Assembly: GCA_964483375.1 (NCBI GenBank)
Contig: CAZABJ010000011.1
Span: 1-55,927, forward strand
DNA length: 55,927 bases
Direction: 5' to 3'
Source: JAUIEH01 sp964483375
GTDB lineage: Bacteria; Pseudomonadota; Alphaproteobacteria; Caulobacterales; Maricaulaceae
Within the stretch, counting starts at the first letter, position 1, and every line of letters starts with the position of its first letter. Both the position numbers and the translations under genes were made by a program. Below, piece after piece: positions 31,505 to 40,437 of this stretch. A model generated the notes under the pieces. It was not told the DNA's origin and made no database searches. It was given only the letters and a program-made list of their open reading frames with translations.

Positions 31505-32271
31505 GCACGCTCAGAGAAGGCCCGCGTGGCCGGTTCATCACGTTTGAAGGCGGCGAAGGCGCTGGAAAATCGACGCAAATCCGGCGATTGGCGGAACGGT
31601 TGGCGGAGGCGGGCGTTGATGTGCTCGTGACGCGCGAGCCCGGCGGCACGCCGCTCGCAAACGCTATCCGCGCGCTTTTGGTCTCTAAGGCGGCCACCAA
31701 ATCAGCGCCGATGTTTCTGGAGATGTTCGAGACGCTCGATCTTGTCGCGGGCGCGCCGGAGGACGCCGCCGCGCTGGAGGCGTTCAACGCGCTGTTCACG
31801 GCCTTAGGCGCGCCGATCGATCCCCGAGCGGAGGCCTTGCTCCACTACGCCGCGCGCGCGGATCATTGGGGTCAGGCGATTAAGCCGATGCTGGACCAGG
31901 GCCGTTGGATGCTGTGCGATCGCTTCGCTGACTCCACCGCCGCCTATCAAGGCGCGGCGTCCGGTCTCGGCCAAGAGGTGATCGACGCCATTCGCGCCGC
32001 CGCGCTGCCGCATGTTTCCCCCGACTTGACGGTGTTGTTGGACATCGAACCGCGCGAAGGCCTGGAGCGCGCGAAACTGAGCCGCGGCGACACCAGCCGC
32101 TATGAAGACAAAGACCTCGATTATCATGAGCGGGTTCGCGCTCAGTTTTTGCACATCGCGCGCACCGAGCCGGACCGGGTCGTCATCGTCGACGCCGCCG
32201 CGCCGCTTGAGGAGGTTGAGGAGGCGGTGTGGCGCGCAGCGGCGCCTCTGGTCACCGCCGCACCCGTCTAA
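31501..32271 (+). CDS. tmk: Thymidylate kinase with an internal insertion
   Basis: A 256-aa cytosolic dTMP kinase. The P-loop is FEGGEGAGKST, TREPGGTPLA follows, then the DR motif LCDRFADSTAAYQGA and an arginine-containing LID region. It is longer than the usual 205-215 aa. Between the helix NAIRALL and the conserved EALLHYAARADH there are about 48 residues, compared with about 13 in the E. coli enzyme. The insert is helical and acidic (MFLEMFETLDLVAGAPEDAAALEAF). The start is GTG, coupled to dacA; holB follows after 2 bp. Confidence 0.94.
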   Translation: MSTLREGPRGRFITFEGGEGAGKSTQIRRLAERLAEAGVDVLVTREPGGTPLANAIRALLVSKAATKSAPMFLEMFETLDLVAGAPEDAAALEAFNALFTALGAPIDPRAEALLHYAARADHWGQAIKPMLDQGRWMLCDRFADSTAAYQGAASGLGQEVIDAIRAAALPHVSPDLTVLLDIEPREGLERAKLSRGDTSRYEDKDLDYHERVRAQFLHIARTEPDRVVIVDAAAPLEEVEEAVWRAAAPLVTAAPV

Positions 32272-32273
32272 CG

Positions 32274-33281
32274 ATGGCCAAAGAGGCCGAAACCGAGACG
32301 TCCGCCCCGCCTGAGCCGCGGGCGAGCTATGCGTTGCACGGTTTGGAGGCGGGCGAGCAGGCTTTCGTAGAGGCGCTGCAAACCGGGCGGCTCCACCATG
32401 CGTGGTTGCTGAGCGGTCCGCGTGGCGTCGGCAAAGCGACATTGGCGTATCGGATCGCCAGGCGGGTTTTGGGAGCTGAGGCCGACCCAAGTTTCGGCCT
32501 ATTGGGCGCGCACCCCGATGATCCGGTATGCCGCAGCATAGAAAGCGGCTCAAACCCAGACCTCTTTGTGATGGAGCGCCCGTGGGATGACGCGCGCGCG
32601 CGGCGGCGCGGCGAGATTCCCGTGGACCGAGCCAGGGCGGCGCGCGCGTTCTTCGCCTCCACCGCAGCCGGCGGCGCGTGGCGGGTGTGCGTCATCGACG
32701 CCGCTGACGAAATGAACCTCAGCGCCGCCAATGCGATTTTGAAAACGCTCGAGGAACCGCCGCCCCAGGCCTTGCTGCTCTTGGTCGCCCATGCGCCGGG
32801 GCGGGTGCTCGCCACCCTTCGATCCCGTTGCAGGCAGTTGCGGCTCACCCCGCCGGGCGAAGCGTTCGCCGCTGAGGTTCTGAAACAAACGCTCAATCTG
32901 GGGGCTGCGGAGGCGGAGACCTTAGCGCGGCTTTCAGGGGGGAGGCCCGGTTACGCTGTCGCGCTGGCCGCCGCGGGCTGGCAGGCATTGGAGGCGACGC
33001 TGGCTGACGCGCTAGGGCGGCGGGGAGGCGCAGGCGCGGCGGATGCTTTGGCCGACAAGCTGGTCGCCAAAGGGGCCGAACCCGCCAGGGCGACGTTTTT
33101 CCAATTGCTCTCAGAACGCCTGCGCGCGCAGGCCCGGGCGGGCGCAGGCGAGGATGCGGCGCGGTTCGCAGAGGCGTGGCGCGCCGTCGGCGACCTTGAG
33201 CGGAGCCTTGACGCGCTCCATTTGGATCCGAAGCTGGTTATTCTCGAAGCCTTGGCCCTGGCGCGCCGCGCCGCGGCTTGA
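32274..33281 (+). CDS. holB: DNA polymerase III subunit delta'
   Basis: A 335-aa clamp-loader AAA+ subunit. It has the P-loop SGPRGVGKATLAYRIA and the sensor region NAILKTLEEPPPQALLLLVAH, followed by RSRCRQLRL. Zinc-module cysteines seen in many delta' proteins are reduced here, with only one in VCRSIESG. The order tmk-holB-tatD is widely conserved. The ATG at 32274 follows the tmk stop directly. Confidence 0.92.
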   Translation: MAKEAETETSAPPEPRASYALHGLEAGEQAFVEALQTGRLHHAWLLSGPRGVGKATLAYRIARRVLGAEADPSFGLLGAHPDDPVCRSIESGSNPDLFVMERPWDDARARRRGEIPVDRARAARAFFASTAAGGAWRVCVIDAADEMNLSAANAILKTLEEPPPQALLLLVAHAPGRVLATLRSRCRQLRLTPPGEAFAAEVLKQTLNLGAAEAETLARLSGGRPGYAVALAAAGWQALEATLADALGRRGGAGAADALADKLVAKGAEPARATFFQLLSERLRAQARAGAGEDAARFAEAWRAVGDLERSLDALHLDPKLVILEALALARRAAA

Positions 33282-33299
33282 TCTGGTAAAGACTGCGCC

Positions 33300-34112
33300 A
33301 TGATGTTGATCGACAGCCACGCCAATCTTCATGGCGAACACTATGCCGAAGATTTGGACGCGACCCTGGACCGGGCGCGCGAGGCGGGCGTGGCGGGGAT
33401 CGTTGCGATTTGCTCGCGGCTATCGGATTTCGAGCGGGTTCGCGCGATCGCCGAGGCCAACGAGGACCTGTGGTGCACCATCGGCGCGCATCCGCACCAC
33501 GCCAAAGACCGGCCCGACGTGCCGCCGCGCGACCTCATCGAGGCGGCCGCGCATCCCAAAGTCATCGCGATCGGTGAGACGGGGCTCGACAATTATTACG
33601 GCTACAGCCCCGAGGATCAGCAGCTCCAGAGTTTCCGATCCCATATCGCCGCGGCGCGGGAGACGGGGTTGCCCATCATCATCCACAGTCGTGACGCCGA
33701 TGAGACGATGGCGGCCGTGCTGGAGGAGGAGCACGCCGCGGGCCCGTTCGGCATGCTTTTGCATTGCTATACGAGCGGTCGGGATCTGGCCCGACGCGGC
33801 GCCGCGCTTGGCGCCTATTTCAGCGTCAACGGCATCATGGCCTTCAAAAACGCTCATGACGTGCGGGCGGTGATACTGGAGGCGATGCCTGAGGACCGCA
33901 TCATGCTGGAGACCGATTGCCCGTATCTGGCGCCGCCGCCGCATCGGGGACGCCGCAATGAGCCGGCCTATCTGCCGCTGGTCGCCGAAAAACTCGCCGA
34001 CCTCAAGGGCTGGAGCCTGGACGAAACGGCCGAGCGCACGACGAACGCCTTTTTCAGTCTGTTCACCAAAGCGCAGCGGCCGGTCCGGGCGCGGGAGACA
34101 CACTCGGCGTGA
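33300..34112 (+). CDS. tatD: TatD family metal-dependent hydrolase (deoxyribonuclease)
   Basis: A 270-aa amidohydrolase-fold nuclease. GETGLD, IIHSRD, LLHCYTSG and LETDCPYLAP are all present. The first metal motif, normally DSHxH, reads DSHAN (H7 kept, N9 for His). As far as I recall, this change is shared by many alphaproteobacterial members. It overlaps the next gene by four bases (GTGA). Confidence 0.92.
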   Translation: MMLIDSHANLHGEHYAEDLDATLDRAREAGVAGIVAICSRLSDFERVRAIAEANEDLWCTIGAHPHHAKDRPDVPPRDLIEAAAHPKVIAIGETGLDNYYGYSPEDQQLQSFRSHIAAARETGLPIIIHSRDADETMAAVLEEEHAAGPFGMLLHCYTSGRDLARRGAALGAYFSVNGIMAFKNAHDVRAVILEAMPEDRIMLETDCPYLAPPPHRGRRNEPAYLPLVAEKLADLKGWSLDETAERTTNAFFSLFTKAQRPVRARETHSA

Positions 34113-34966
34113 GCGAAACCGACGCCATCCAGCGCTTCACCATCCTGGGCTGCGGCTCATCGGGCGGGGTGCCGCGGGTCGGCGGCGTGTGGGGCGCCTG
34201 CGACCCGAACGAGCCGCGCAATCGGCGCACGCGCTGTTCGCTCCTGGTTGAGCACAGGCGGGCGGAACAGTCCTGGGACGAGGCGACGACCGTTCTTATC
34301 GACACGGCCCCTGACATGCGCGAGCAGCTTTTGGCCGTCGGCGTCACCCGGATTGATGCGGTGTTGTACACTCATGACCATGCCGACCAAACCCACGGCA
34401 TCGATGATCTGCGAGCGCTCGCGCAAACCATGCGTCGGCGCGTGCCGGTGCATATGGATGCGGCGACGGCGACCACGTTGACCGACCGGTTTCGCTATTG
34501 CTTCCACCAACGCCCCGGAAGTTTGTACCCGCCGATCCTAGACGCGCGCGTGGACCTGAAGGCAGGAAAGCCGCTCTCAGTGGAGGGTCCCGGCGGCGGG
34601 CTGGAAATCCTGCCTTTGGACCAGGAACACGGGCCGACGCGTTCGCTCGGATTTCGGTTCGGCGATGTGGCGTACTCCAATGATGTGAGCGCCATGCCCG
34701 AGGACACGTTCGCGCGTCTGGGCGGGCTCTCGGTTTGGATTGTCGACACGCTGCGGTATCGACCCCATGTCAGCCACGCGAACCTCGAGACGGCGCTGGG
34801 GTGGATCGAGCGGCTCAGACCGGGCCGGGCGATCCTGACCAATCTTCATGTGGATCTTGATTATCGGCGGCTCTGCGAGGAGACGCCTGATCATGTCGCT
34901 CCGGGCTATGACGGCATGCAGTTCGAGCTTCCGGCGAAGACTGCCTCGCGGATAGAGGTCTCATAA
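34109..34966 (+). CDS. PhnP-like metallo-beta-lactamase fold hydrolase
   Basis: A 285-aa metallo-beta-lactamase-fold phosphodiesterase of the PhnP-like group, which opens cyclic phosphate esters. It begins TILGCGSSGGVPRVGG and has the metal motif YTHDHADQTHGIDDLR. The last ligand of HxHxDH is Gln94, a change I recall as common in the alphaproteobacterial subgroup. A C-terminal segment (HVSHANLETALGWI...TNLHVDLDY) supplies further ligands. The start is GTG, coupled to tatD. No phosphonate genes are nearby, so a role in phosphonate breakdown is unlikely. Confidence 0.85.
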   Translation: MSETDAIQRFTILGCGSSGGVPRVGGVWGACDPNEPRNRRTRCSLLVEHRRAEQSWDEATTVLIDTAPDMREQLLAVGVTRIDAVLYTHDHADQTHGIDDLRALAQTMRRRVPVHMDAATATTLTDRFRYCFHQRPGSLYPPILDARVDLKAGKPLSVEGPGGGLEILPLDQEHGPTRSLGFRFGDVAYSNDVSAMPEDTFARLGGLSVWIVDTLRYRPHVSHANLETALGWIERLRPGRAILTNLHVDLDYRRLCEETPDHVAPGYDGMQFELPAKTASRIEVS

Positions 34967-35005
34967 TATGTGTTATGCGCCCACTGGGCTGGGAGGGTCG
35001 CGCCC

Positions 35006-35821
35006 ATGAGCGATCGGCCATATCGCGACGCGGCGGCGGCCATGGAACGCCTTTTGTCCATCATGGCCGAGCTCCGGACGCCGAACACGGGCTGTCCGTG
35101 GGACCTTGAGCAGGACTTCGCCAGCATCGCCCCCTACACCATCGAGGAAGCCTACGAGGTCGCCGACGCCATCGAGCGCGGGGATCTTGGCCATTTGCGC
35201 TCAGAGTTGGGGGACTTGCTGTTTCAGGTGGTGTTCCATGCCCGGATGGCTGAGGAGACCGGCGCTTTCGCCTTTAAGGAGGTCGCCGAGGCGATCAGCG
35301 AGAAAATGCTCGCCCGCCATCCGCATGTTTTCGGCGACGCGCATATCGCGGACGCCGATGCTCAGATACGCGCCTGGGAGGACTACAAGGCGGCCGAACG
35401 CGCCGCGCGCGGCAAGGAGGATCCCAGCGCGCTCGCCGATGTGCCCAAGGCGCTGCCTGCGCTGATGCGAGCGGAAAAACTGGCCAAACGCGCGGCGCGG
35501 GTCGGATTTGATTGGCCTGACCCTGACCGCGTCATTGAAAAGCTCCATGAGGAGCTTGAGGAGATCCGCACCGCTCGTGCCGGAGGATCGGCCTCAGAAA
35601 TCCACGAAGAAGTGGGCGATTTGCTCTTCGTCGTCGCGAACCTGGCTCGCAAGCTGAACGTTGATCCCGAAGTTGCGCTTCGCGATGCGAATGCGAAGTT
35701 CGAACGCCGCTTCCGCGGCGTTGAGGCTCGTCTCGCCGAAGACGGTCTGACGACGCGCGACGCCTCGCTTGACGACATGGAGGCGCATTGGAACTCGGTG
35801 AAGGCCTCGGAGAAGGCCTGA
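35006..35821 (+). CDS. mazG: Nucleoside triphosphate pyrophosphohydrolase MazG
   Basis: A 271-aa tandem-domain MazG that hydrolyses (d)NTPs to monophosphates. The N-terminal domain has CPWDLEQDFASIAPYTIEEAYEVADAI and ELGDLLFQVVFHARMAEE, with the EExxE-x12-ExxD metal sites. The C-terminal domain repeats the pattern in KLHEELEEIRTA...EIHEEVGDLLFVVANLARKL. The ATG at 35006 puts the conserved region at the usual place. It ends convergently with hflX, 12 bp away. Confidence 0.95.
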   Translation: MSDRPYRDAAAAMERLLSIMAELRTPNTGCPWDLEQDFASIAPYTIEEAYEVADAIERGDLGHLRSELGDLLFQVVFHARMAEETGAFAFKEVAEAISEKMLARHPHVFGDAHIADADAQIRAWEDYKAAERAARGKEDPSALADVPKALPALMRAEKLAKRAARVGFDWPDPDRVIEKLHEELEEIRTARAGGSASEIHEEVGDLLFVVANLARKLNVDPEVALRDANAKFERRFRGVEARLAEDGLTTRDASLDDMEAHWNSVKASEKA

Positions 35822-35833
35822 GACGCCCTATGG

Positions 35834-37171
35834 CTACTGTGCGGCGCGGGGCTCGCTCGGCTGGGCGTCGGCTTCGGGAAAGGATCGCATGAACCGGCCG
35901 GCGGCAAGCGCGCTTAGGCGCACGTCCATGGTCAGCGCGCCGGTGTCGTCCGCGGCTTCGGCATACACCTCGCCATGCTCGTGCAGCCAGGCATGCGCGC
36001 GGCCGTCGCTCGCCGCCAACCGCACGACATAAACCGCCGCGCCGTCGGAAATGACCGCGTCCACGGCATCGAGGAAGGCTGGGATCCCCTCGCCTGTCGC
36101 TGCGGACACAGGCACATGCGCCCGTCCCGTCTCGCGGGTTTCTCGCCGGGCGACGAGGGCGAGGACGTCGCGGTCGTCGGAGTCGAGACGGTCGATTTTG
36201 TTCCATACCTCGATCAGGGGACGTTCGCGGTCTTCAGCGCCGCCAAGCTGCTCGAGAATGGTCTCCACGTCTGCTTTTTGGGCGTCGGTTTCTTCATGAG
36301 AGACGTCGCGGACATGAACCAACACGTCCGCTTCCCGCACCTCTTCAAGGGTGGCTTTGAACGCTTCGACGAGGTCGGTGGGCAAATCGGAAATGAACCC
36401 CACCGTGTCAGCGAACATCGCTTTGACGCCTGAGGAGAGTTTGACCCCGCGCAACGTCGGATCGAGCGTGGCGAACAGCATGTCCTTCGCCAACACTTTG
36501 GAGTCCGTCAGCAGGTTGAACAGCGTTGATTTGCCGGCGTTTGTGTAGCCCACCAAAGCGACGAGCGGGAAAGGCGCTTTTTTGCGCTGGGCGCGGTGCA
36601 AGCCGCGCGTCCTGCGCACTTCACTCAATTCTTTGCGCAGCTTCGATATCCGCTCGCCGATGATGCGGCGGTCGGCCTCGATCTGGGTTTCGCCCGGGCC
36701 CGCCAAGAAGCCGCGGCCGCCACGCTGACGCTCAAGGTGGGTCCAGGTGCGCACCAGGCGTGACTTTTCATAGCTGAGCCGCGCGAGTTCGACCTGCAGT
36801 CGACCTTCTCGCGTCCGCGCCCGCCGGCCGAAAATTTCCAAGATCATGCCTGTGCGGTCGAGAACTTTGACGTTCCAAGCTTTTTCGAGGTTGCGTTGCT
36901 GGACAGGCGTGAGCGCGGCGTCGATGACGGCGACTTCCGCCCCCAAGGCTTTGATTTCTTCGGCCAGACCGTCGACTTTCCCAGAGCCGAACAGCGTCGC
37001 TGGGCGCATGTCCCGCAAAACGATGGCGTGGGCGGCGGCCACGTCGAGGTCCAGCGCCTCGGCCAACCCTTCGGCTTCTTTCAGGCGCAGCGCGGGGTCC
37101 CGTCCGTCACCCTGTGCGAGTATGGGGTGTACGATAAGCGCAGGCGTCAGCTCGGGGTCGGTTGAAGTCAC
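35834..37171 (-). CDS. hflX: Ribosome-associated GTPase HflX
   Basis: A 445-aa GTPase that splits stalled ribosomes. The N-terminal HflX domain has ATLFGSGKVDGL, followed by a helical linker with the Gly-rich RQRGGRGFLAGPGETQIE loop. The G domain has G1 GYTNAGKST, G3 DTVGFISDLP and G4 NKID. The start ATG overlaps the hfq stop (ATGA), giving the common hfq-hflX pair. Confidence 0.95.
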   Translation of the reverse strand: MTSTDPELTPALIVHPILAQGDGRDPALRLKEAEGLAEALDLDVAAAHAIVLRDMRPATLFGSGKVDGLAEEIKALGAEVAVIDAALTPVQQRNLEKAWNVKVLDRTGMILEIFGRRARTREGRLQVELARLSYEKSRLVRTWTHLERQRGGRGFLAGPGETQIEADRRIIGERISKLRKELSEVRRTRGLHRAQRKKAPFPLVALVGYTNAGKSTLFNLLTDSKVLAKDMLFATLDPTLRGVKLSSGVKAMFADTVGFISDLPTDLVEAFKATLEEVREADVLVHVRDVSHEETDAQKADVETILEQLGGAEDRERPLIEVWNKIDRLDSDDRDVLALVARRETRETGRAHVPVSAATGEGIPAFLDAVDAVISDGAAVYVVRLAASDGRAHAWLHEHGEVYAEAADDTGALTMDVRLSALAAGRFMRSFPEADAQPSEPRAAQ

Positions 37172-37467
37172 GCTTCCGCGTCAGCCCCCGCCCCTGCTTC
37201 GGTTTCCACGTCTCCAGTCGCCGCGTCATCTTCGCGCTCGTTGTCGAACAACTGGACCGGCTGCATCGGCATGATGGTGGAAATGGCGTGCTTGTATACG
37301 AGTTGGGATTGCCCGTCCCGACGCAACAAGACGCAAAAGTTGTCAAACCAGGTCACAACGCCTTGCAGCTTCACGCCGTTGACGAGAAAGATCGTCAAAG
37401 GCGTGCGCGCTTTTCGCACCGCGTTGAGAAACGTATCTTGCAGATTATGTTTTTTTTCGCCCGACAT
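37168..37467 (-). CDS. hfq: RNA chaperone Hfq
   Basis: A 99-aa Sm-like protein that forms a hexamer and pairs small RNAs with mRNAs. Sm1 reads LTIFLVNGVKLQGVVTWFDNFCVLL and Sm2 has the YKHAIST signature. The C-terminus is a short acidic Ala-rich tail. The start MSGEKKHNLQ is the family's usual N-terminus; a longer upstream frame is not conserved. A 91-bp gap to trkH upstream could carry its own promoter. Its presence is consistent with trans-acting small RNAs in this genome. Confidence 0.96.
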   Translation of the reverse strand: MSGEKKHNLQDTFLNAVRKARTPLTIFLVNGVKLQGVVTWFDNFCVLLRRDGQSQLVYKHAISTIMPMQPVQLFDNEREDDAATGDVETEAGAGADAEA

Positions 37468-37558
37468 GCCCGCCTCGTAAGCTACACACACGCGTCAGCT
37501 CGCAAAGTCATATAGACGCGGGCGGCCGGTCAGGCCAAGCGCTCAAGCGTACGCAAAC

Positions 37559-39016
37559 TCAGCGACTCCAAAACCCGCGCGTGGTGACGGCCAACGCTGC
37601 GAGCACTTCCACCCGGCCCAATATCATGCCGATGCACATGACCATGCGGTTCCAGGTCGTGCTGAGCGCCGCCTCCGCGTCAGCACCTCCGACCACCGTG
37701 ATGACAGGGCCCGTGTTCGCCGTGGCCGCGACGGCGCCGGCGAATGCGGCGTCAAAGGGCGCGCCGCCCATCGTGAGAGCCAGAGTGAGAACCGTCACGG
37801 CAAGGGCGAAGCCGATCACATAGAGCAAAAGCCCCATGATCTGGCTGTCGGCTAACACGCGGTCGCGATACCGCAGTTCAGCCACGCTTGAGGGGTGGGC
37901 GAGCTGGCGAAGCTCCGCTGCGGAATGGCGTAACAAGAGGACAAGCCGGACCACCTTCACGCCGCCCGCGGTGGAGACCGGCGAGCCCCCAATCAGTGCA
38001 AGGGCGAGCACGATCGGCGCGCCAAGCGCGGCGGTCCCGACCGCACCCGTCTCCCAACCCGCCGTGGCGGCGAGCGCGACGGCCTCGAACGCTGCGCGTC
38101 CCCAACCGCCGTCGCTCGCGCCACCCGCTATCCAAACAAGCGCAACCGCGACGCCGACCAGCGCCAAAGCGGCGCGCGTCTCCCCGTCAGCGATGTACCA
38201 GGGGCGCAGCGCCCGTCCGCGCGAGACATCCCAATGCAACGAGAAATTCAACGCGCCAAAGGCCAACCCGACGCTGAGAACCAGAAGCGCCCCGCCGCTC
38301 AGCCCCGCCGCAGACATCTCGCCGTCCGGCAACAGGAGCCCGCCGGTCGAGACCGCCGCAGCCGCCGCGCACAGCGCCTCAGCGTAGCCAAGTCCGGTCA
38401 GTGCGAGCGCCAAAGCGCAAACCAGGCTCACGGTGACGTAGAGCCCAAGCGCTTTCCCGCCCACCGGCGCGAACCGGTCGAACAAACGATCAGGCTCCAA
38501 GGTGAACAGCGCAGACCGGTGCACGCCCGGGCCCGTCAGATTGAGCGCAGCCAACACCACAAGCGCGGTTACGATGGACGCGAAGCCGCCCGCCCATTGG
38601 ATGAAACACCACCAATAGACCAGAGCGTCATTGGAACCGGCTTCCAGAAACGCCGGGCGCAACCCGGTGGTCGTTGCGGCCGAGACCGCATCGGCATAAG
38701 CGGTGGCGAACGAGCCCGACCGCCCCTCGCCCCAAAACGCCAGCGCAGCGAAGGCGGGCGCGATGCTCCAGCCCAGCAGGCTCAGCATCAACGCCTCTCG
38801 CGCCCCGCCGCTGCGCCTCGGCGCGCCGCTGTCCCCTCGCCGGGACGCGAGATAAAGGGACATGCCCGCGAACCCTGAGAGAATTGCGGTGAACAGAAAC
38901 GACCACGCGTCCTCACGCCCCCCCGCGAGCAACGCCAATCCGCTGGCGGCCAGCGCGGCGGCGGCGACGGCGTTGATGGTGAGCCCTAAGGCGCGCGCGA
39001 CCGCGTCGGTGTCCAT
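37559..39016 (-). CDS. trkH: TrkH/KtrB-type potassium transporter membrane subunit
   Basis: A 485-aa polytopic protein with the four pore-loop repeats of the Trk family, recognisable as ATTTGLRP, VSTGGLLL, TAGWETGAVG and TANTGPVIT. Each places a glycine at the selectivity filter. About ten hydrophobic segments are visible. It follows trkA by 15 bp and should form a K+ uptake system with it. A trkH between trkA and hfq is less usual for this neighbourhood, where trkA is often alone. Confidence 0.88.
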   Translation of the reverse strand: MDTDAVARALGLTINAVAAAALAASGLALLAGGREDAWSFLFTAILSGFAGMSLYLASRRGDSGAPRRSGGAREALMLSLLGWSIAPAFAALAFWGEGRSGSFATAYADAVSAATTTGLRPAFLEAGSNDALVYWWCFIQWAGGFASIVTALVVLAALNLTGPGVHRSALFTLEPDRLFDRFAPVGGKALGLYVTVSLVCALALALTGLGYAEALCAAAAAVSTGGLLLPDGEMSAAGLSGGALLVLSVGLAFGALNFSLHWDVSRGRALRPWYIADGETRAALALVGVAVALVWIAGGASDGGWGRAAFEAVALAATAGWETGAVGTAALGAPIVLALALIGGSPVSTAGGVKVVRLVLLLRHSAAELRQLAHPSSVAELRYRDRVLADSQIMGLLLYVIGFALAVTVLTLALTMGGAPFDAAFAGAVAATANTGPVITVVGGADAEAALSTTWNRMVMCIGMILGRVEVLAALAVTTRGFWSR

Positions 39017-39031
39017 GACCGCGCGCCGTGC

Positions 39032-40411
39032 CTAGTAGTATTCCAAGGCGACACGGAACATGCGCTCGACCTCGCCCACTTGGTCGCGGGTGGCGAGCAA
39101 CACCAAGCGGTCATGGGTTTTCACCTCAAGGTCGGGATGAGCGGCGATGACCGTGTCGCCCCTAAGAACCGCGCCGATCGCTACGCCGTCAGGCAGCCCG
39201 GCCTTGCCGATGGTCTTGCCGACGAGCGGCGAGGTCGACAGCGCCTCCCCCTCGACGATTTGGGCCGCCCCATCGTCGATATATTGCAGGCCCGTGATGC
39301 GCCCTTTGCGCACATGCTGGAGGATGGTCGACACCGTCGTGGTTCTTGGGTCCACGAAGACGTCCACGCCCAGCGCGTCCTTAAGCGCTTTATAGGCGCG
39401 CTGGTTGATGAGGCAGATGGCGCGTCGCGCGCCGGCCTGCTTGGCGAGCGCGGCGGATAGGATGTTGACCTTGTCGTCATTGCTCAGGCTGACCACGACT
39501 TCGGCTTCGTCCGCGCCGGCTTCAGCCAACAGCGATGGGTCCAGCCCGTCCCCATGAAGAACCACGGTGCGCTTAAGCGCGATGGCGGCGCGTTCGGCTT
39601 TCGCTTTGTCGGCCTCGACCAAGCGTACCCGCAGGCCGGGGCGGCGCTCCAGCTGCCGGGCGACATAGACGCCGATATTGCCTGCCCCAACGATCAGAAC
39701 CCGCCGATTGCGCCCGGTTTCCTCTTCTCCGCGGAACAGCCCCATCACACGTTCTTGGTGCTCAGGGGCGACGACCACATAAGCGCTGTTGCCGGCGTAG
39801 AGCTGGTCCGCATCGGAGGCGGCGAACACGTCGCCGTCGCGCCGGATCCCCACGACCGAAAACGTCAAATGCTGGAACAGCTCGCGGATCTGCGACAACG
39901 GCGTGGACAGCACCGAGGACTTCTTGAGCAGGGTGAGACCGAGCACCCGGATGCGCCCCTCGTCGAAGTCGATGGAGTCAAACGCGCCTGGCGTCTCCAA
40001 ACGGCGCAAAATGGCGTTGGCGACTTCCAGCTCGGGCGAGATTTTAACGTCGATGGGCAGGCTGGTGCGTCCGAACAAATCCGACCATGCCGCGTCGAGG
40101 TAGTTCTGGGCGCGCACGCGGGCGATTTTGGTGTGCACGTCGAACAGCGAATGGGCGACCTGGCAGGCGATCATGTTCACCTCATCGGAGAACGTGACCG
40201 CGATGATCATTTCCGCATCCCGGGCCCCGGCCCGTTCCAAGACATCGGGATGGGCGCCATGGCCGACGACGCCGCGCACGTCCAGATCGGTCGTAACCCG
40301 GTCAATTAAGGCCGGCGACGTGTCGATGACCGTCACGGCGTTGCGCTCGCGGGCCAGCTCTTGAGCGATGCCGTAGCCGACGCGTCCGGCCCCGCACACG
40401 ATCACCTTCAT
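39032..40411 (-). CDS. trkA: Trk system potassium uptake protein TrkA
   Basis: A 459-aa peripheral membrane protein with duplicated RCK units. Two Rossmann NAD-binding motifs are present (VIVCGAGRVGYGIAQELA at the N-terminus, VLIVGAGNIGVYVARQLE about residue 230). Each is followed by a TrkA-C domain. It gates the TrkH pore in response to nucleotides. It sits directly after ntrX in the leftward block, as in many alphaproteobacteria. Confidence 0.95.
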   Translation of the reverse strand: MKVIVCGAGRVGYGIAQELARERNAVTVIDTSPALIDRVTTDLDVRGVVGHGAHPDVLERAGARDAEMIIAVTFSDEVNMIACQVAHSLFDVHTKIARVRAQNYLDAAWSDLFGRTSLPIDVKISPELEVANAILRRLETPGAFDSIDFDEGRIRVLGLTLLKKSSVLSTPLSQIRELFQHLTFSVVGIRRDGDVFAASDADQLYAGNSAYVVVAPEHQERVMGLFRGEEETGRNRRVLIVGAGNIGVYVARQLERRPGLRVRLVEADKAKAERAAIALKRTVVLHGDGLDPSLLAEAGADEAEVVVSLSNDDKVNILSAALAKQAGARRAICLINQRAYKALKDALGVDVFVDPRTTTVSTILQHVRKGRITGLQYIDDGAAQIVEGEALSTSPLVGKTIGKAGLPDGVAIGAVLRGDTVIAAHPDLEVKTHDRLVLLATRDQVGEVERMFRVALEYY

Positions 40412-40437
40412 GGTTGCGTCGCCGCTCCCGCGTTCAC

